Origin: Parabacteroides sp. Marseille-P3160
GTDB taxonomy: Bacteria; Bacteroidota; Bacteroidia; Bacteroidales; Tannerellaceae
Direction: 5' to 3'
DNA length: 64,000 nucleotides
NCBI RefSeq assembly: GCF_900162725.1
Contig: NZ_LT799418.1
Location: forward strand, 3,787,921 to 3,851,920
Made by a program: the position numbers and the translations under genes. The notes under the pieces were generated by a model. The model saw nothing but the letters and a program-made list of their open reading frames with translations. It did not search any database and was not told where the DNA came from. Positions 27,941 to 36,061 of this stretch are shown one piece after another; the stretch's first letter is position 1; each line of letters begins with the position of its first letter.

Positions 27941-29533
27941 ATGAAAAGATTAGTTAGAAAGATATCTTTCGCATTTATTACTTTAATTAGTTTTATATTG
28001 ATAAGCTGTGAAGATCAATTGAGTACAAATTCTTTTGTTGATATATCCGATGTAGAAGTATTGAAAAATGTATCGCAATTAAATAAAGTATTAACCTCTA
28101 CTTACAAGCAGTTGTTATTTAATTCGGATGGAACAGACCGGGTATATGCCGGTCTCCCCGGCTTCCAGATGTATGTTGATCTCGGAGGTTCCGATATTAT
28201 ATGCCATACGAATATGGGAGGTGATCAATTAACCGCATATCAATATTCCAATCAAAAGACGCAGGCAGACGGTAATTCCGCCCATATTTGGAAAATGTGT
28301 TATAACGTTATTAACCGGGCTAATATTATATTGACTAATATAGAAGAGGCAGATGGAAATGAAACGGATAAAAAACAGATTAAAGGGCAGGCCCTGGCTA
28401 TACGTGCGATTGAATATTTCCATTTGATCCAAAATTTTCAACAGACCTATGTGATCGCTAAGAATAAACGAGGCGTTATTTTGCGTACTTCTTCAAATGA
28501 TGATGCTCATAAAGGATTTGCTACAGTAGAAGAAGTATATACCCAGATAGTATCGGATTTAACCACAGCAAAATCATTACTTGCTGATTACGAACCTGAA
28601 GAGCTATGGTTGATTAATGCTGAAATTTGTTCCGGTATTTTAGCTCGCGTTTATCTGGTTATGCAAAATTGGGATAATGCTTACACGGAAGCCAAGGCTG
28701 TTTACAACAATCATAGCAGCTTGATGACACGCGAACAATACCGCTCTGGCTTCGATGATATGATATCAGGCGGATATCCGGAAGTCGTATGGGCCATGAA
28801 ATACACAACAGATAATAACTTAGGTGGCGGCACCCAGTTTAATTTTTGGTATAATCAGGATGAAAGTTATGGAGAAGGTTATTCGGACGGCCCTATATAT
28901 TCATTTATTTGCTTTTTTGCAGACAGTAAATTCGAAGCTCTATTCGAGAAAACGGAAGACCGTTACCAATTCTGGAAACGTACTAAAAATGCAAATATAG
29001 AAATAAGTACAAAATGGGCTTTCGACAAATATAAGCACTATGGAGAAGACGGAGGAAGCGTGATTGGAAGTGCCACCCGCCCTGAAGTCTGTTTAATGCG
29101 CGGTTCCGAAATGCTGTTAATTATGGCAGAAGCCGCAGCCCATAAAGGAAATGAAGCGGAAGCCTTAGCCTTGCTTAATCGCCTGCAAACAGCCCGTAAT
29201 GCGACTCCAACAACAAACACTTCCGGTGACGCTTTATTGGAAAAAATTTACATTGAGCGCCGTAAAGAACTGATTTGCGAAGGACAATCAGGATTTTACG
29301 ATTTAGTCCGCTTGCAAAAGCGATTAGTCCGTTATGGGGAATCAAAATCAAACCCGGGCGGACATTATGTATGGGGGCTTCAATATTTGAATGGCTATAA
29401 TGTATCCGCTACCGAACCATCTGCTTTTTTAGAATCTAACGATTATCGTTTTTTCTGTCAGATTCCTCAGATGGAGATTCTTAATAATAATGCTATTTCC
29501 GAATCAGATCAAAACCCATGGAGCGGACAATAA
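27941..29533 (+). CDS. SusD/RagB-family lipoprotein (pair 2)
   Basis: This is a surface glycan-binding partner of the preceding SusC, 530 residues. The start is the ATG at 27941, since it opens a lipoprotein signal (MKRLVRKISFAFITLISFIL ISC, Cys at about 23); in-frame codons upstream overlap susC. Typical SusD parts are seen (IWKMCYNVINRANIILTNIE, IKGQALAIRAIEYFHLIQNF, YIERRKELICEGQSGFYDLV). A terminator lies 60 bp downstream, before the GH78 gene, which therefore has its own promoter or depends on read-through. Confidence 0.94.
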   Translation: MKRLVRKISFAFITLISFILISCEDQLSTNSFVDISDVEVLKNVSQLNKVLTSTYKQLLFNSDGTDRVYAGLPGFQMYVDLGGSDIICHTNMGGDQLTAYQYSNQKTQADGNSAHIWKMCYNVINRANIILTNIEEADGNETDKKQIKGQALAIRAIEYFHLIQNFQQTYVIAKNKRGVILRTSSNDDAHKGFATVEEVYTQIVSDLTTAKSLLADYEPEELWLINAEICSGILARVYLVMQNWDNAYTEAKAVYNNHSSLMTREQYRSGFDDMISGGYPEVVWAMKYTTDNNLGGGTQFNFWYNQDESYGEGYSDGPIYSFICFFADSKFEALFEKTEDRYQFWKRTKNANIEISTKWAFDKYKHYGEDGGSVIGSATRPEVCLMRGSEMLLIMAEAAAHKGNEAEALALLNRLQTARNATPTTNTSGDALLEKIYIERRKELICEGQSGFYDLVRLQKRLVRYGESKSNPGGHYVWGLQYLNGYNVSATEPSAFLESNDYRFFCQIPQMEILNNNAISESDQNPWSGQ

Positions 29534-29592
29534 TTAAAACTATGCATTGCAAAAACAGCATTTAAAATCCAAATAAAACCATGTAAAAAACA

Positions 29593-29630
29593 AAGGAAGA
29601 CTATAGATCATCTATAATCTTCCTTTTTTA
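29593..29630 (+). terminator. Intrinsic terminator after susD (pair 2)
   Basis: A stem of about 15 bp (29593-29607 with 29611-29625) with a 3-base loop runs straight into T6. It separates susD from the GH78 gene. Confidence 0.85.
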
Positions 29631-29773
29631 TTACACAGCATTCATTTAGATAAGGTTAATCAAGTACTTTTTTTTATTGAGATATGGTTTATTTATTAAA
29701 TATATTTCTGATTTGTAGTTTTTTATGTAAGTTTGTCCATTCTAAAGATCACAATAATTAAATAATTATATAT

Positions 29774-32494
29774 ATGAAAAACACATTTCTTTTCTTTATT
29801 ATGGTTTTGACTGTTTTACTATCTGGATGTAATCCTCCCCAAACGGTCGGTGTAAAAAATCTCCAAGTGGAGAATCAGGAAAACCCGGAAGGAATCAGTA
29901 TCCCCCATCCCCGGTTTACATGGCAAATAGCTTCCTCCAAAGAGAACCTGATACAAACTTCTTATCAAATCCAAGTATCGGAATCTCCGGAACAATTAAA
30001 CACGGAACAGAATTTAATCTGGAACTCAGGTGTCATTAAAAGCGACCAATCGGTACTTGTGCCCTATTCCGGTAGTCCGCTAAAGTCCAAAGGATTATAT
30101 TACTGGCGTGTCAAAGTAGGCACTAATCAGGGGGAAAGTAATTGGAGCGAAATTCAGCAGTGGTCGATGGCTTTCCTGGATTCTTCGGAATGGAAGGCGA
30201 ACTGGATTGGAGAAAAAGGACTCACAAATCCGGGAGAAACGGACAAAGAAAAGACACGACTCGCCGCCCGCTACTTACGTAAAGAATTTTCCGTGGGACA
30301 AAAAGTAAAAAGAGCCGTTTTATATATCAGTGGTTTAGGCTCATACGAAACCTATCTGAACGGAAAAAGAATCAGCGAAGATGTTTTCGCACCAATGCCC
30401 TCTCTTTATACGGATCGCATTTATTATAATGTATATGATGTAACTAAATTTATTCAAAACAAGGAAAATACACTCGGAGTCATCGTAGGGAACGGACGCT
30501 TCTTTTCCATGCGAATCCCAGGTATGAAGACGTTTGGACTACCGAGCTTGTTGGCACAGTTGGAAATCGAACACACCGATGGCTCTACAACCGTCATATT
30601 GAGTGATGCGACTTGGAAGGTCACGTCCAAAGGCCCTATTGTAGCGAACAATGAGTTCGACGGAGAAGAATATAATGCCGCCTTGGAATTAACCGGATGG
30701 AATACAAACGGATATGATGATTCCGCCTGGAAGCAAGCCGATCTTATGCCTAATCCCGGAGGTGAGTTAACGGCACAGCAAAATCCGAATATCCGCATAC
30801 AAGACGAGGTTAAACCCATTTCAATTTCCGAACGTTCCGATCATAAATATATACTTGATATGGGACAAAACATGGTAGGCTGGTTGAAGATTGATCTTAA
30901 AGGAAAGAAAGACCAACCGATTGTCATGAGATTTGCCGAAACATTAAATCCCGATAGTACGCTTTACGTAGCTAATCTCCGGTCGGCGGAAGCAAAAGAT
31001 ACTTACATACCGGCGAAAGACGGATCCTTCTCTTGGCATCCTTCTTTTGTTTATCACGGATTTCGCTATGTGGAAATTTCCGGAATTGATTATAAACCGG
31101 AATTATCCGCTTTCACCGGACAGGTTATTTATGATCAAATGAAGACAACGGGTAATTTCGAAACTTCCAATAAGATTATCAATCAAATACATAAAAATGC
31201 CTATTGGGGTATTCGTGGAAATTACAGAGGCATGCCGACCGACTGCCCACAACGTGACGAACGTCTTGGTTGGTTGGGTGACCGTGCTACAGGCGCCTAT
31301 GGAGAAGCATTTGTTTTTGATAACCTTTTGTTATATAAAAAATGGCTGCAGGATATTGAAGACTCTCAGAATGAGGAAGGAAGCATTTCGGTTATCTCAC
31401 CTAAATACTGGACGGCATATAATGATGACGTGACCTGGCCTTCCGCTTTTTTCTATGTCGCACATATGTTATATCATCATTTTGGAGATATGGAAGGTAT
31501 TACAAAGCACTATCCGGCCATGAAACACTGGATGGAACATATGGAAGAAGTGGCGTTGAAAGACAATTTAATTGTGAAAGACACTTATGGGGATTGGTGT
31601 ATGCCGCCGGAGTCACAAGAATTAATCCATTCGAAAGATCCTGCCAGAAAGACAAATGGCGAAGTTTTAAGTACCACTGTTTATTATAGTCTTCTTAACC
31701 GGATGGCCGAATTTGCCAAGCTGGCAGGCAAAGAAGAGGATATACCCCATTATCAGGAACTCGCAGCGAAATTGAAAGAAGCTTATAATAAGAAATTCTT
31801 CAATGAGGAGACGGCTCAATATGATAATAATACAGTTACGGCCAATATTTTGTCTTTGCGTTTAGGTTTGGTTCCGGAAGGATACGAAAGTAAAGTTTTT
31901 AACAATATCGTCGAAAAAACGGAAAAGGATTTTGGCGGACATGTAAGTACAGGTGTCCTTGGTATCCAGCACTTGATGCGCGGTCTCACCGAATACGGAC
32001 GTACCGATTTAGCTTATAAGATCGCAACAAATATAACTTATCCGAGTTGGGGGTATATGATTCAAAAAGGAGCTACCACTATTTGGGAGTTATGGAACGG
32101 AGATACCGCCGACCCTGCTATGAACTCCGGTAATCATGTGATGTTGCTTGGAGATTTACTTATTTGGTTTTATGAAGACTTAGCCGGTATAAAGAATGAT
32201 CCTTCATCCGTGGGGTATAAAAAGTTACTGATGAGTCCGGTCTTTCCGGAAGGCCTCGATTATGTATCTGCCTCTTATGATTCGATGTATGGAAAGATTA
32301 AGAGTGCATGGAAAAAGAAAAACGGAATATTTAGCTGGGACATTACTCTCCCGGGAAATACTTCAGCTTTAGTTAGAATTCCAAAAGAATTCCAAATAGA
32401 TACAACTAAATTAGCAGGAAAAATAAAAGAAACAGACTCATATCTTGAACTCGAGATAGGTTCCGGGACTTATCATTTCGAAAGTAAAAAATAG
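29774..32494 (+). CDS. Glycoside hydrolase family 78 alpha-L-rhamnosidase (lipoprotein)
   Basis: This enzyme removes terminal alpha-L-rhamnose from pectin side chains or rhamnosylated natural products. The 906 residues start with a lipoprotein signal (MKNTFLFFIMVLTVLLSGC). The N-terminal Ig-like and beta-sandwich Bac_rhamnosid domains follow (YYWRVKVGTNQGESNWSE, ARYLRKEF, YETYLNGKRIS). The (alpha/alpha)6 catalytic domain carries the acid Glu in PTDCPQRDERLGWLGDR (about 494) and the base Glu in GATTIWELWNG (about 771). A beta-sandwich C-terminal domain closes it. It ends the sigma-controlled locus. A TAAGTTTG at 29728-29735 may be its -7 box. Confidence 0.94.
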   Translation: MKNTFLFFIMVLTVLLSGCNPPQTVGVKNLQVENQENPEGISIPHPRFTWQIASSKENLIQTSYQIQVSESPEQLNTEQNLIWNSGVIKSDQSVLVPYSGSPLKSKGLYYWRVKVGTNQGESNWSEIQQWSMAFLDSSEWKANWIGEKGLTNPGETDKEKTRLAARYLRKEFSVGQKVKRAVLYISGLGSYETYLNGKRISEDVFAPMPSLYTDRIYYNVYDVTKFIQNKENTLGVIVGNGRFFSMRIPGMKTFGLPSLLAQLEIEHTDGSTTVILSDATWKVTSKGPIVANNEFDGEEYNAALELTGWNTNGYDDSAWKQADLMPNPGGELTAQQNPNIRIQDEVKPISISERSDHKYILDMGQNMVGWLKIDLKGKKDQPIVMRFAETLNPDSTLYVANLRSAEAKDTYIPAKDGSFSWHPSFVYHGFRYVEISGIDYKPELSAFTGQVIYDQMKTTGNFETSNKIINQIHKNAYWGIRGNYRGMPTDCPQRDERLGWLGDRATGAYGEAFVFDNLLLYKKWLQDIEDSQNEEGSISVISPKYWTAYNDDVTWPSAFFYVAHMLYHHFGDMEGITKHYPAMKHWMEHMEEVALKDNLIVKDTYGDWCMPPESQELIHSKDPARKTNGEVLSTTVYYSLLNRMAEFAKLAGKEEDIPHYQELAAKLKEAYNKKFFNEETAQYDNNTVTANILSLRLGLVPEGYESKVFNNIVEKTEKDFGGHVSTGVLGIQHLMRGLTEYGRTDLAYKIATNITYPSWGYMIQKGATTIWELWNGDTADPAMNSGNHVMLLGDLLIWFYEDLAGIKNDPSSVGYKKLLMSPVFPEGLDYVSASYDSMYGKIKSAWKKKNGIFSWDITLPGNTSALVRIPKEFQIDTTKLAGKIKETDSYLELEIGSGTYHFESKK

Positions 32495-32579
32495 AGTTAT
32501 TTCATTACCGGCAAAATAAATTGTCACCCATTTTGGGGTTTATATGGAATCATCCAATAAACAATAACGAGATTTGATA

Positions 32580-32635
32580 GGAAGAGGCCTACCCGAAACA
32601 ATAAATAAGTTGAGGAAAAGCCTCTTCCCTTTTTT
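32580..32635 (+). terminator. Intrinsic terminator after GH78
   Basis: GGAAGAGGC (32580-32588) pairs with GCCTCTTCC (32620-32628), and T6 follows. The loop is long (31 bases) but the 9-bp stem is perfect. Confidence 0.65.
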
Positions 32636-32677
32636 AGTCAAAAATCTATAGAAATCAGGAAAAAAACACATATACAT
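32633..32677 (+). promoter_or_regulatory. 45-bp element, orphan copy
   Basis: This stretch aligns without gaps to 35921-35965, with 37 of 45 bases the same by eye. The shared core is TTTAGTCAAA-n-ATCTATA, followed by AAAAAACACAT. The second copy lies directly upstream of the gene at 36.0 kb, so the element is probably a promoter or operator. This copy has no proper gene after it, only a 39-codon frame and susC debris. That suggests a gene was lost here. Confidence 0.5.
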
Positions 32678-32783
32678 ATATCATATAATTATTCGTTTTG
32701 ACTCCTCTTAAAGAAAAAGAAAAGACAATTTAATGAAGAAGAAAAGATACTGCTTTGCCTATCCTTTAAAAAAGAGAATCATT

Positions 32784-32831
32784 GCGAGGCGGGAGCCTCG
32801 CTTTTATCACCGACGGAAGCGGGAGCTTCCG
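32784..32831. repeat. Two GGGA-loop hairpins, 30 bp apart
   Basis: GCGAGGC-GGGA-GCCTCGC (32784-32801, followed by TTTT) and CGGAAGC-GGGA-GCTTCCG (32814-32831) are two perfect 7-bp hairpins with the same tetraloop but different stems. The first can act as a terminator. They open the non-coding stretch that runs to 33114. Confidence 0.6.
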
Positions 32832-33009
32832 CCGAACATAACAGGTGTTTAAATTGATTGAAAGAGATAAGAACCATCCTTCCGTCATCTGCTTCCGCCG
32901 AACATAACAGGAGTTTAAATTGCTACTCCAGGCAATTCAACTTTCGATCGACATCCTGATCTCCATCTGAATCTTCATAGTTTAAATTGCTACTCCAGGC
33001 AATTCAACT
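32825..33009. repeat. Direct repeats with 66-67 bp period
   Basis: A 21-bp word beginning GCTTCCGCCGAACATAACAG occurs at 32825 and 32891. A 31-bp word beginning AGTTTAAATTGCTACTCCAG occurs at 32912 and 32979. The common TTTAAATTG therefore recurs at 32848, 32914 and 32981. The 31-bp word is partly self-complementary (AATTGC with GCAATT), which gives a CRISPR look. Its right part continues, in the last copy, into susC-like coding sequence, so duplication of susC debris explains it better. No cas gene is present. Confidence 0.6.
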
Positions 33010-33098
33010 CCACTGGCATCAACGCAACGACCTTTCCTGAAACAGAAAACCGGGCAAATGCTTGTAGACCCACGGGTAGGGAACAAAAGAATAATAAA
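32990..33098 (-). pseudogene. Remnant of a susC 5' end
   Basis: Bases 33031-33098 match 49874-49941, inside the signal-peptide region of the intact susC at 46.5-50.0 kb, with 6 differences in 68 bases by eye. Further left the match goes on, after a short insertion, through codons for DASGVELPG of the CarboxypepD_reg domain and stops near 32990. Read on the minus strand it gives SLLFFCSLPVGLQAFARFSV followed by SGKVV. The rest of the gene is gone. It ends 16 bp from the helicase stop. Confidence 0.75.
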
Positions 33099-33114
33099 GA
33101 CAGTGGTTCATTTA

Positions 33115-34452
33115 TCATTTATCTTCGGGACGGATTACCGGACGGGCTACCTGTATTTTGTACTTCTTCCCCTTCATCTTCTCGTTTTCAATCGCCGTCA
33201 GCAACGACCGGACTTTCGAGGCACGTACGGCGGCAAAGGAACTAAAGTCTTTCACCTCGATAAGCCCTAAATCGGCGGAAGAGAGGCCTCCTTTTTGAAT
33301 CAGGAAGCCGACGATGTCGCCTTTATTGATCTTATCTTTCTTGCCTCCGCTAATATAAACGGTTTTAAATTCGGGGCGTTCCGGCAGCGGCTGTCCGGCA
33401 GCCACTTCGAGTCGCTCCACCGTTTCCGGTATATACTCCGGCAACGGATCGCCGGCATACCAAAGGATATAAGCGGTACCGGACGCATGCATACGGGCTG
33501 TCCGCCCGTTCCGGTGGGTAAAGTCGGTCTCTTTGGACGGCAGATGATAATGAACCACATGTTTCATTTCCGGAATATCCAGCCCGCGCGCCGCCAGATC
33601 GGTCGTAACCAGATAGTTCAGACTGCCGTTCCGAAATTGGATCAATACCCGTTCGCGGTCGTCCTGTTCCATTCCGCCGTGATAATATCCGGTTTGGATT
33701 CCCTTTTCCGTCAGCAAGTCACTGATGCGCTCCGCCGCCTCACGATGGTTGCAAAAGATCAGCGCCGGTTCGGAGCGGAACGAACAAAGCAGTTCAAACA
33801 GCGTTCCGATCTTATCTTTGTCAGGCGAAAGTACCTTTCGGAGCGACAACTTATCATTCTCTTCTTCCTGCGTAAAGTCGAGTATTTCAGGATAAGTCAC
33901 TTCCGTAAAGTCCGGGATCTCCACCTCCGAAGTCGCCGAAAGCAGGACGCGCTTCCGCAAACCGGTCAATCGCCCGATGATCTTCTGCATCTCCTCTTGG
34001 AAACCTAACTGCAACGACTTATCGAATTCATCCAGCACAAGCGTACGGATACCGGACGGATCGAACGACTGTCGCTCCAGGTGATCGACTAAGCGTCCGG
34101 GCGTACCGATCAATAAAGCCGGAGGATTGCTCAGGTTATTCAATTCCGTCTCAATCGAATGCCCGCCATAACAAACATTCACCTTATAACCGGTTCCCAT
34201 TTTCTTCCACACCTGCTCGATCTGCAAGGCCAGTTCACGGGAAGGTACGATAACCAGGCACTGCACGCGCAAACTGTCTGCCATCGACCGCAGGATCGGC
34301 AATAAATAAGCCAGGGTTTTACCCGAGCCGGTAGGTGATAACAGAATCGTATTCTCCGCTTTCAGGATAGCCGCATTGGCCGCAACCTGCATCTCATTCA
34401 GGGCTTCAATGCCCAGATTCGATAATATCTGTGTCGTTTCAATCGTTTTCAT
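33115..34452 (-). CDS. DEAD-box RNA helicase, DbpA-like
   Basis: This ATP-dependent RNA helicase, 445 residues, probably works in ribosome assembly. The start is the ATG at 34452 (MKTIETTQILSNLGIEALNE); the frame upstream (MNLIKLLFFSIFAV) is unlikely. Helicase motifs: SPTGSGKT (I), PSRELALQ (Ia), TPGRLVDH (Ib), LDEFDK (II, DEFD instead of DEAD), SATSEV (III), TTDLAARGLDIPE (V) and HRNGRTARMHASG (VI). The last about 75 residues (KGDIVGFLIQKGGLSSADLG, VKDFSSFAAV) form a DbpA RNA-binding domain, which in E. coli DbpA targets 23S rRNA hairpin 92. The gene stands alone, with susC debris just after its stop. Confidence 0.9.
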   Translation of the reverse strand: MKTIETTQILSNLGIEALNEMQVAANAAILKAENTILLSPTGSGKTLAYLLPILRSMADSLRVQCLVIVPSRELALQIEQVWKKMGTGYKVNVCYGGHSIETELNNLSNPPALLIGTPGRLVDHLERQSFDPSGIRTLVLDEFDKSLQLGFQEEMQKIIGRLTGLRKRVLLSATSEVEIPDFTEVTYPEILDFTQEEENDKLSLRKVLSPDKDKIGTLFELLCSFRSEPALIFCNHREAAERISDLLTEKGIQTGYYHGGMEQDDRERVLIQFRNGSLNYLVTTDLAARGLDIPEMKHVVHYHLPSKETDFTHRNGRTARMHASGTAYILWYAGDPLPEYIPETVERLEVAAGQPLPERPEFKTVYISGGKKDKINKGDIVGFLIQKGGLSSADLGLIEVKDFSSFAAVRASKVRSLLTAIENEKMKGKKYKIQVARPVIRPEDK

Positions 34453-34603
34453 GACCGCAAAGATACTAAAAAAGAGTAGTTTAATGAGATTCAAACATTT
34501 AAGATCGGAGTTTTATGAAAAGAAACCATTGTCGTAACTTATTGCATCCGATTTTTAATTTTTATTGTATTTTTGTTCATCAAACCTATAGAAAGACCGA
34601 ATC

Positions 34604-35596
34604 ATGGAAAACTATAAAGCAGCAGAAAATCGTTACAAAGAAATGCCGTATCGTCGTTGTGGAAAGAGTGGAATTTTATTGCCTGAGATATCACTTGGGT
34701 TATGGCATAACTTCGGGAGTGTGGATGTGTTTGAAAATTTCATCAAGATTGCCCATGCGGCTTTTGATCATGGTATCACTCATTTCGACTTGGCGAATAA
34801 TTACGGGCCGGTGTATGGTTCGGCGGAAGAGAATTTCGGCCATATCCTGAAAAAGAGTCTTGGCGTTTATCGGGATGAACTGATCATATCCACAAAAGCC
34901 GGTTATGACATGTGGCCGGGGCCTTATGGGGAATGGGGCAGTCGTAAATACCTAATGGCCAGTCTGGATCAGAGTCTCAAAAGGATGGGCCTGGATTATG
35001 TGGATATCTTTTATTCCCATCGCCCCGATCCGGAAACTCCGGTGGAAGAAACAATGGGCGCTTTGGCTGATATTGTCCGCCAGGGAAAGGCGTTGTATGT
35101 AGGAATTTCCAATTATAATGACGAGCGGACATCCAAGGCGCTTGCCGTCCTTAAAGAACATAAAGTTCCGTGCCTAATCCACCAGGATCGCTATTCTCTG
35201 TTGGACCGTTGGGTGGAACCCTCCTTACTTCCTTTGCTGGAAAAGGAAGGAATAGGATTGATTGCCTTTTCTCCTCTTGCACAAGGACTGCTGACAAACA
35301 AATATTTGAATGGGATACCCGATGATTCAAGAGCGGCGAAAAATACAGGTCATTTACAGCGTGAACAAGTAACGGACAAAGTAATCGATAAGGTAAGGCA
35401 ATTGAATGAAGTAGCAAAAGAACGTGGACAGACATTGGCGGAAATGTCGTTATCCTGGCTATTGAAAGATCCTCGTGTGGCCAGTGTTTTAATTGGTGCC
35501 AGTTCAGTATCTCAGTTAATGGACAATATACAGGCCACGAACAACAGCCGGTTTACGGTCGATGAAATTGCCCTGATAGACCGGATCCTTAGCTAG
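34604..35596 (+). CDS. Aldo/keto reductase (YghZ-like)
   Basis: This NADPH-dependent reductase of 330 residues with a TIM-barrel fold acts on aldehydes. The closest known type is E. coli YghZ, which reduces L-glyceraldehyde 3-phosphate and methylglyoxal. The catalytic tetrad is visible: Asp in THFDLANNYG with Tyr just after, Lys in ISTKAGYD and His in FYSHRPDPETP. The nucleotide site is formed by GLIAFSPLAQGLLTNKYL and VLIGASSVSQLMDNI. The start MENYKAAENRYKEMPYRRCG matches the family N terminus. A TATTTTTG (34568-34575) upstream may be the -7 box. The gene stands alone. Confidence 0.92.
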   Translation: MENYKAAENRYKEMPYRRCGKSGILLPEISLGLWHNFGSVDVFENFIKIAHAAFDHGITHFDLANNYGPVYGSAEENFGHILKKSLGVYRDELIISTKAGYDMWPGPYGEWGSRKYLMASLDQSLKRMGLDYVDIFYSHRPDPETPVEETMGALADIVRQGKALYVGISNYNDERTSKALAVLKEHKVPCLIHQDRYSLLDRWVEPSLLPLLEKEGIGLIAFSPLAQGLLTNKYLNGIPDDSRAAKNTGHLQREQVTDKVIDKVRQLNEVAKERGQTLAEMSLSWLLKDPRVASVLIGASSVSQLMDNIQATNNSRFTVDEIALIDRILS

Positions 35597-35616
35597 CAAT
35601 CGTTGTTTCTACGGCT

Positions 35617-35793
35617 ATGAGACGAAGTGCCTTGGAATTGCAGGGAAAACAACAGGTCAATCCTTATTCACTCTGTTTATGGCATGTGGAACGAAAAGAC
35701 CAAAGATTACAACTTGAATACCCAGGAGATGGTCTTTTCGGCAGTCGGTTACAGAAACATTTTTTCATAAACACTTGCTCTACTTCATTTTAA
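35617..35793 (+). CDS. Hypothetical small protein, 58 residues (doubtful)
   Basis: An open frame from ATG 35617 to TAA 35793 reads MRRSALELQGKQQVNPYSLC and continues LWHVERKDQRLQLEYPGDGL. I recognise no family. It begins 20 bp after the aldo/keto reductase and ends inside a hairpin (35791-35822) that looks like the end of that transcript. Composition is protein-like, but it may be the worn start of a lost gene. The rest of the gap to 36010 holds only that hairpin and the 45-bp element at 35921. Confidence 0.3.
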   Translation: MRRSALELQGKQQVNPYSLCLWHVERKDQRLQLEYPGDGLFGSRLQKHFFINTCSTSF

Positions 35794-35822
35794 TAGGGTA
35801 CTCGCCAAGAGTATCCCTATTA
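35791..35822 (+). terminator. Hairpin after the aldo/keto reductase
   Basis: TAATAGGGTACTC (35791-35803) pairs with GAGTATCCCTATTA (35809-35822) with one bulged base. Only a short T-rich stretch follows, so termination is likely but not certain. Confidence 0.5.
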
Positions 35823-35920
35823 TTTACCCTCTCATCTCTAACTATATGGGAGGATCTATTCACTACACCAATCATATCCCAGTAACAAAGAGTGATTTTT
35901 GAGGTAAAAAAACCGTTTTA

Positions 35921-35965
35921 TTTAGTCAAATATCTATATAATTCCGACAAAAAACACATTTGCAT
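35921..35965 (+). promoter_or_regulatory. 45-bp element upstream of the TIM-barrel gene
   Basis: This is the second copy of the element at 32633-32677 (37 of 45 bases alike, no gaps). It ends 46 bp before the first ATG of the gene at 36.0 kb, where a promoter or activator site is expected. A weaker likeness (CCAAAATCTATAAAA on the minus strand near 44596-44610) lies upstream of the GH106 gene. Confidence 0.5.
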
Positions 35966-36061
35966 CTGCAATGCATTCGTTAACTTTAAGCATTCCAAAA
36001 GAACAAAAAAATGATGCCTAAAGACAAACACCCCTATTCACTATCAAACTGGAATAATTTC

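Noticed and set aside
32733..32852. 39-codon frame starting MKKKRYCFAYPLKKR
   Set aside because: It runs through two perfect hairpins and a repeat, so the sequence is shaped by structure and not by coding; at most the worn start of a lost gene behind the orphan 45-bp element.
32825..33009. CRISPR array
   Set aside because: Only two full units plus a partial one, no cas genes, and the unit continues into susC-like coding sequence.
33295..34008. Plus-strand frame of 237 residues
   Set aside because: Antisense shadow of the DEAD-box helicase gene.
34542..34575. Promoter of the aldo/keto reductase gene
   Set aside because: The TATTTTTG is good, but the nearest TTG is 23 bases upstream, outside the usual 18-21; not listed as a separate feature.
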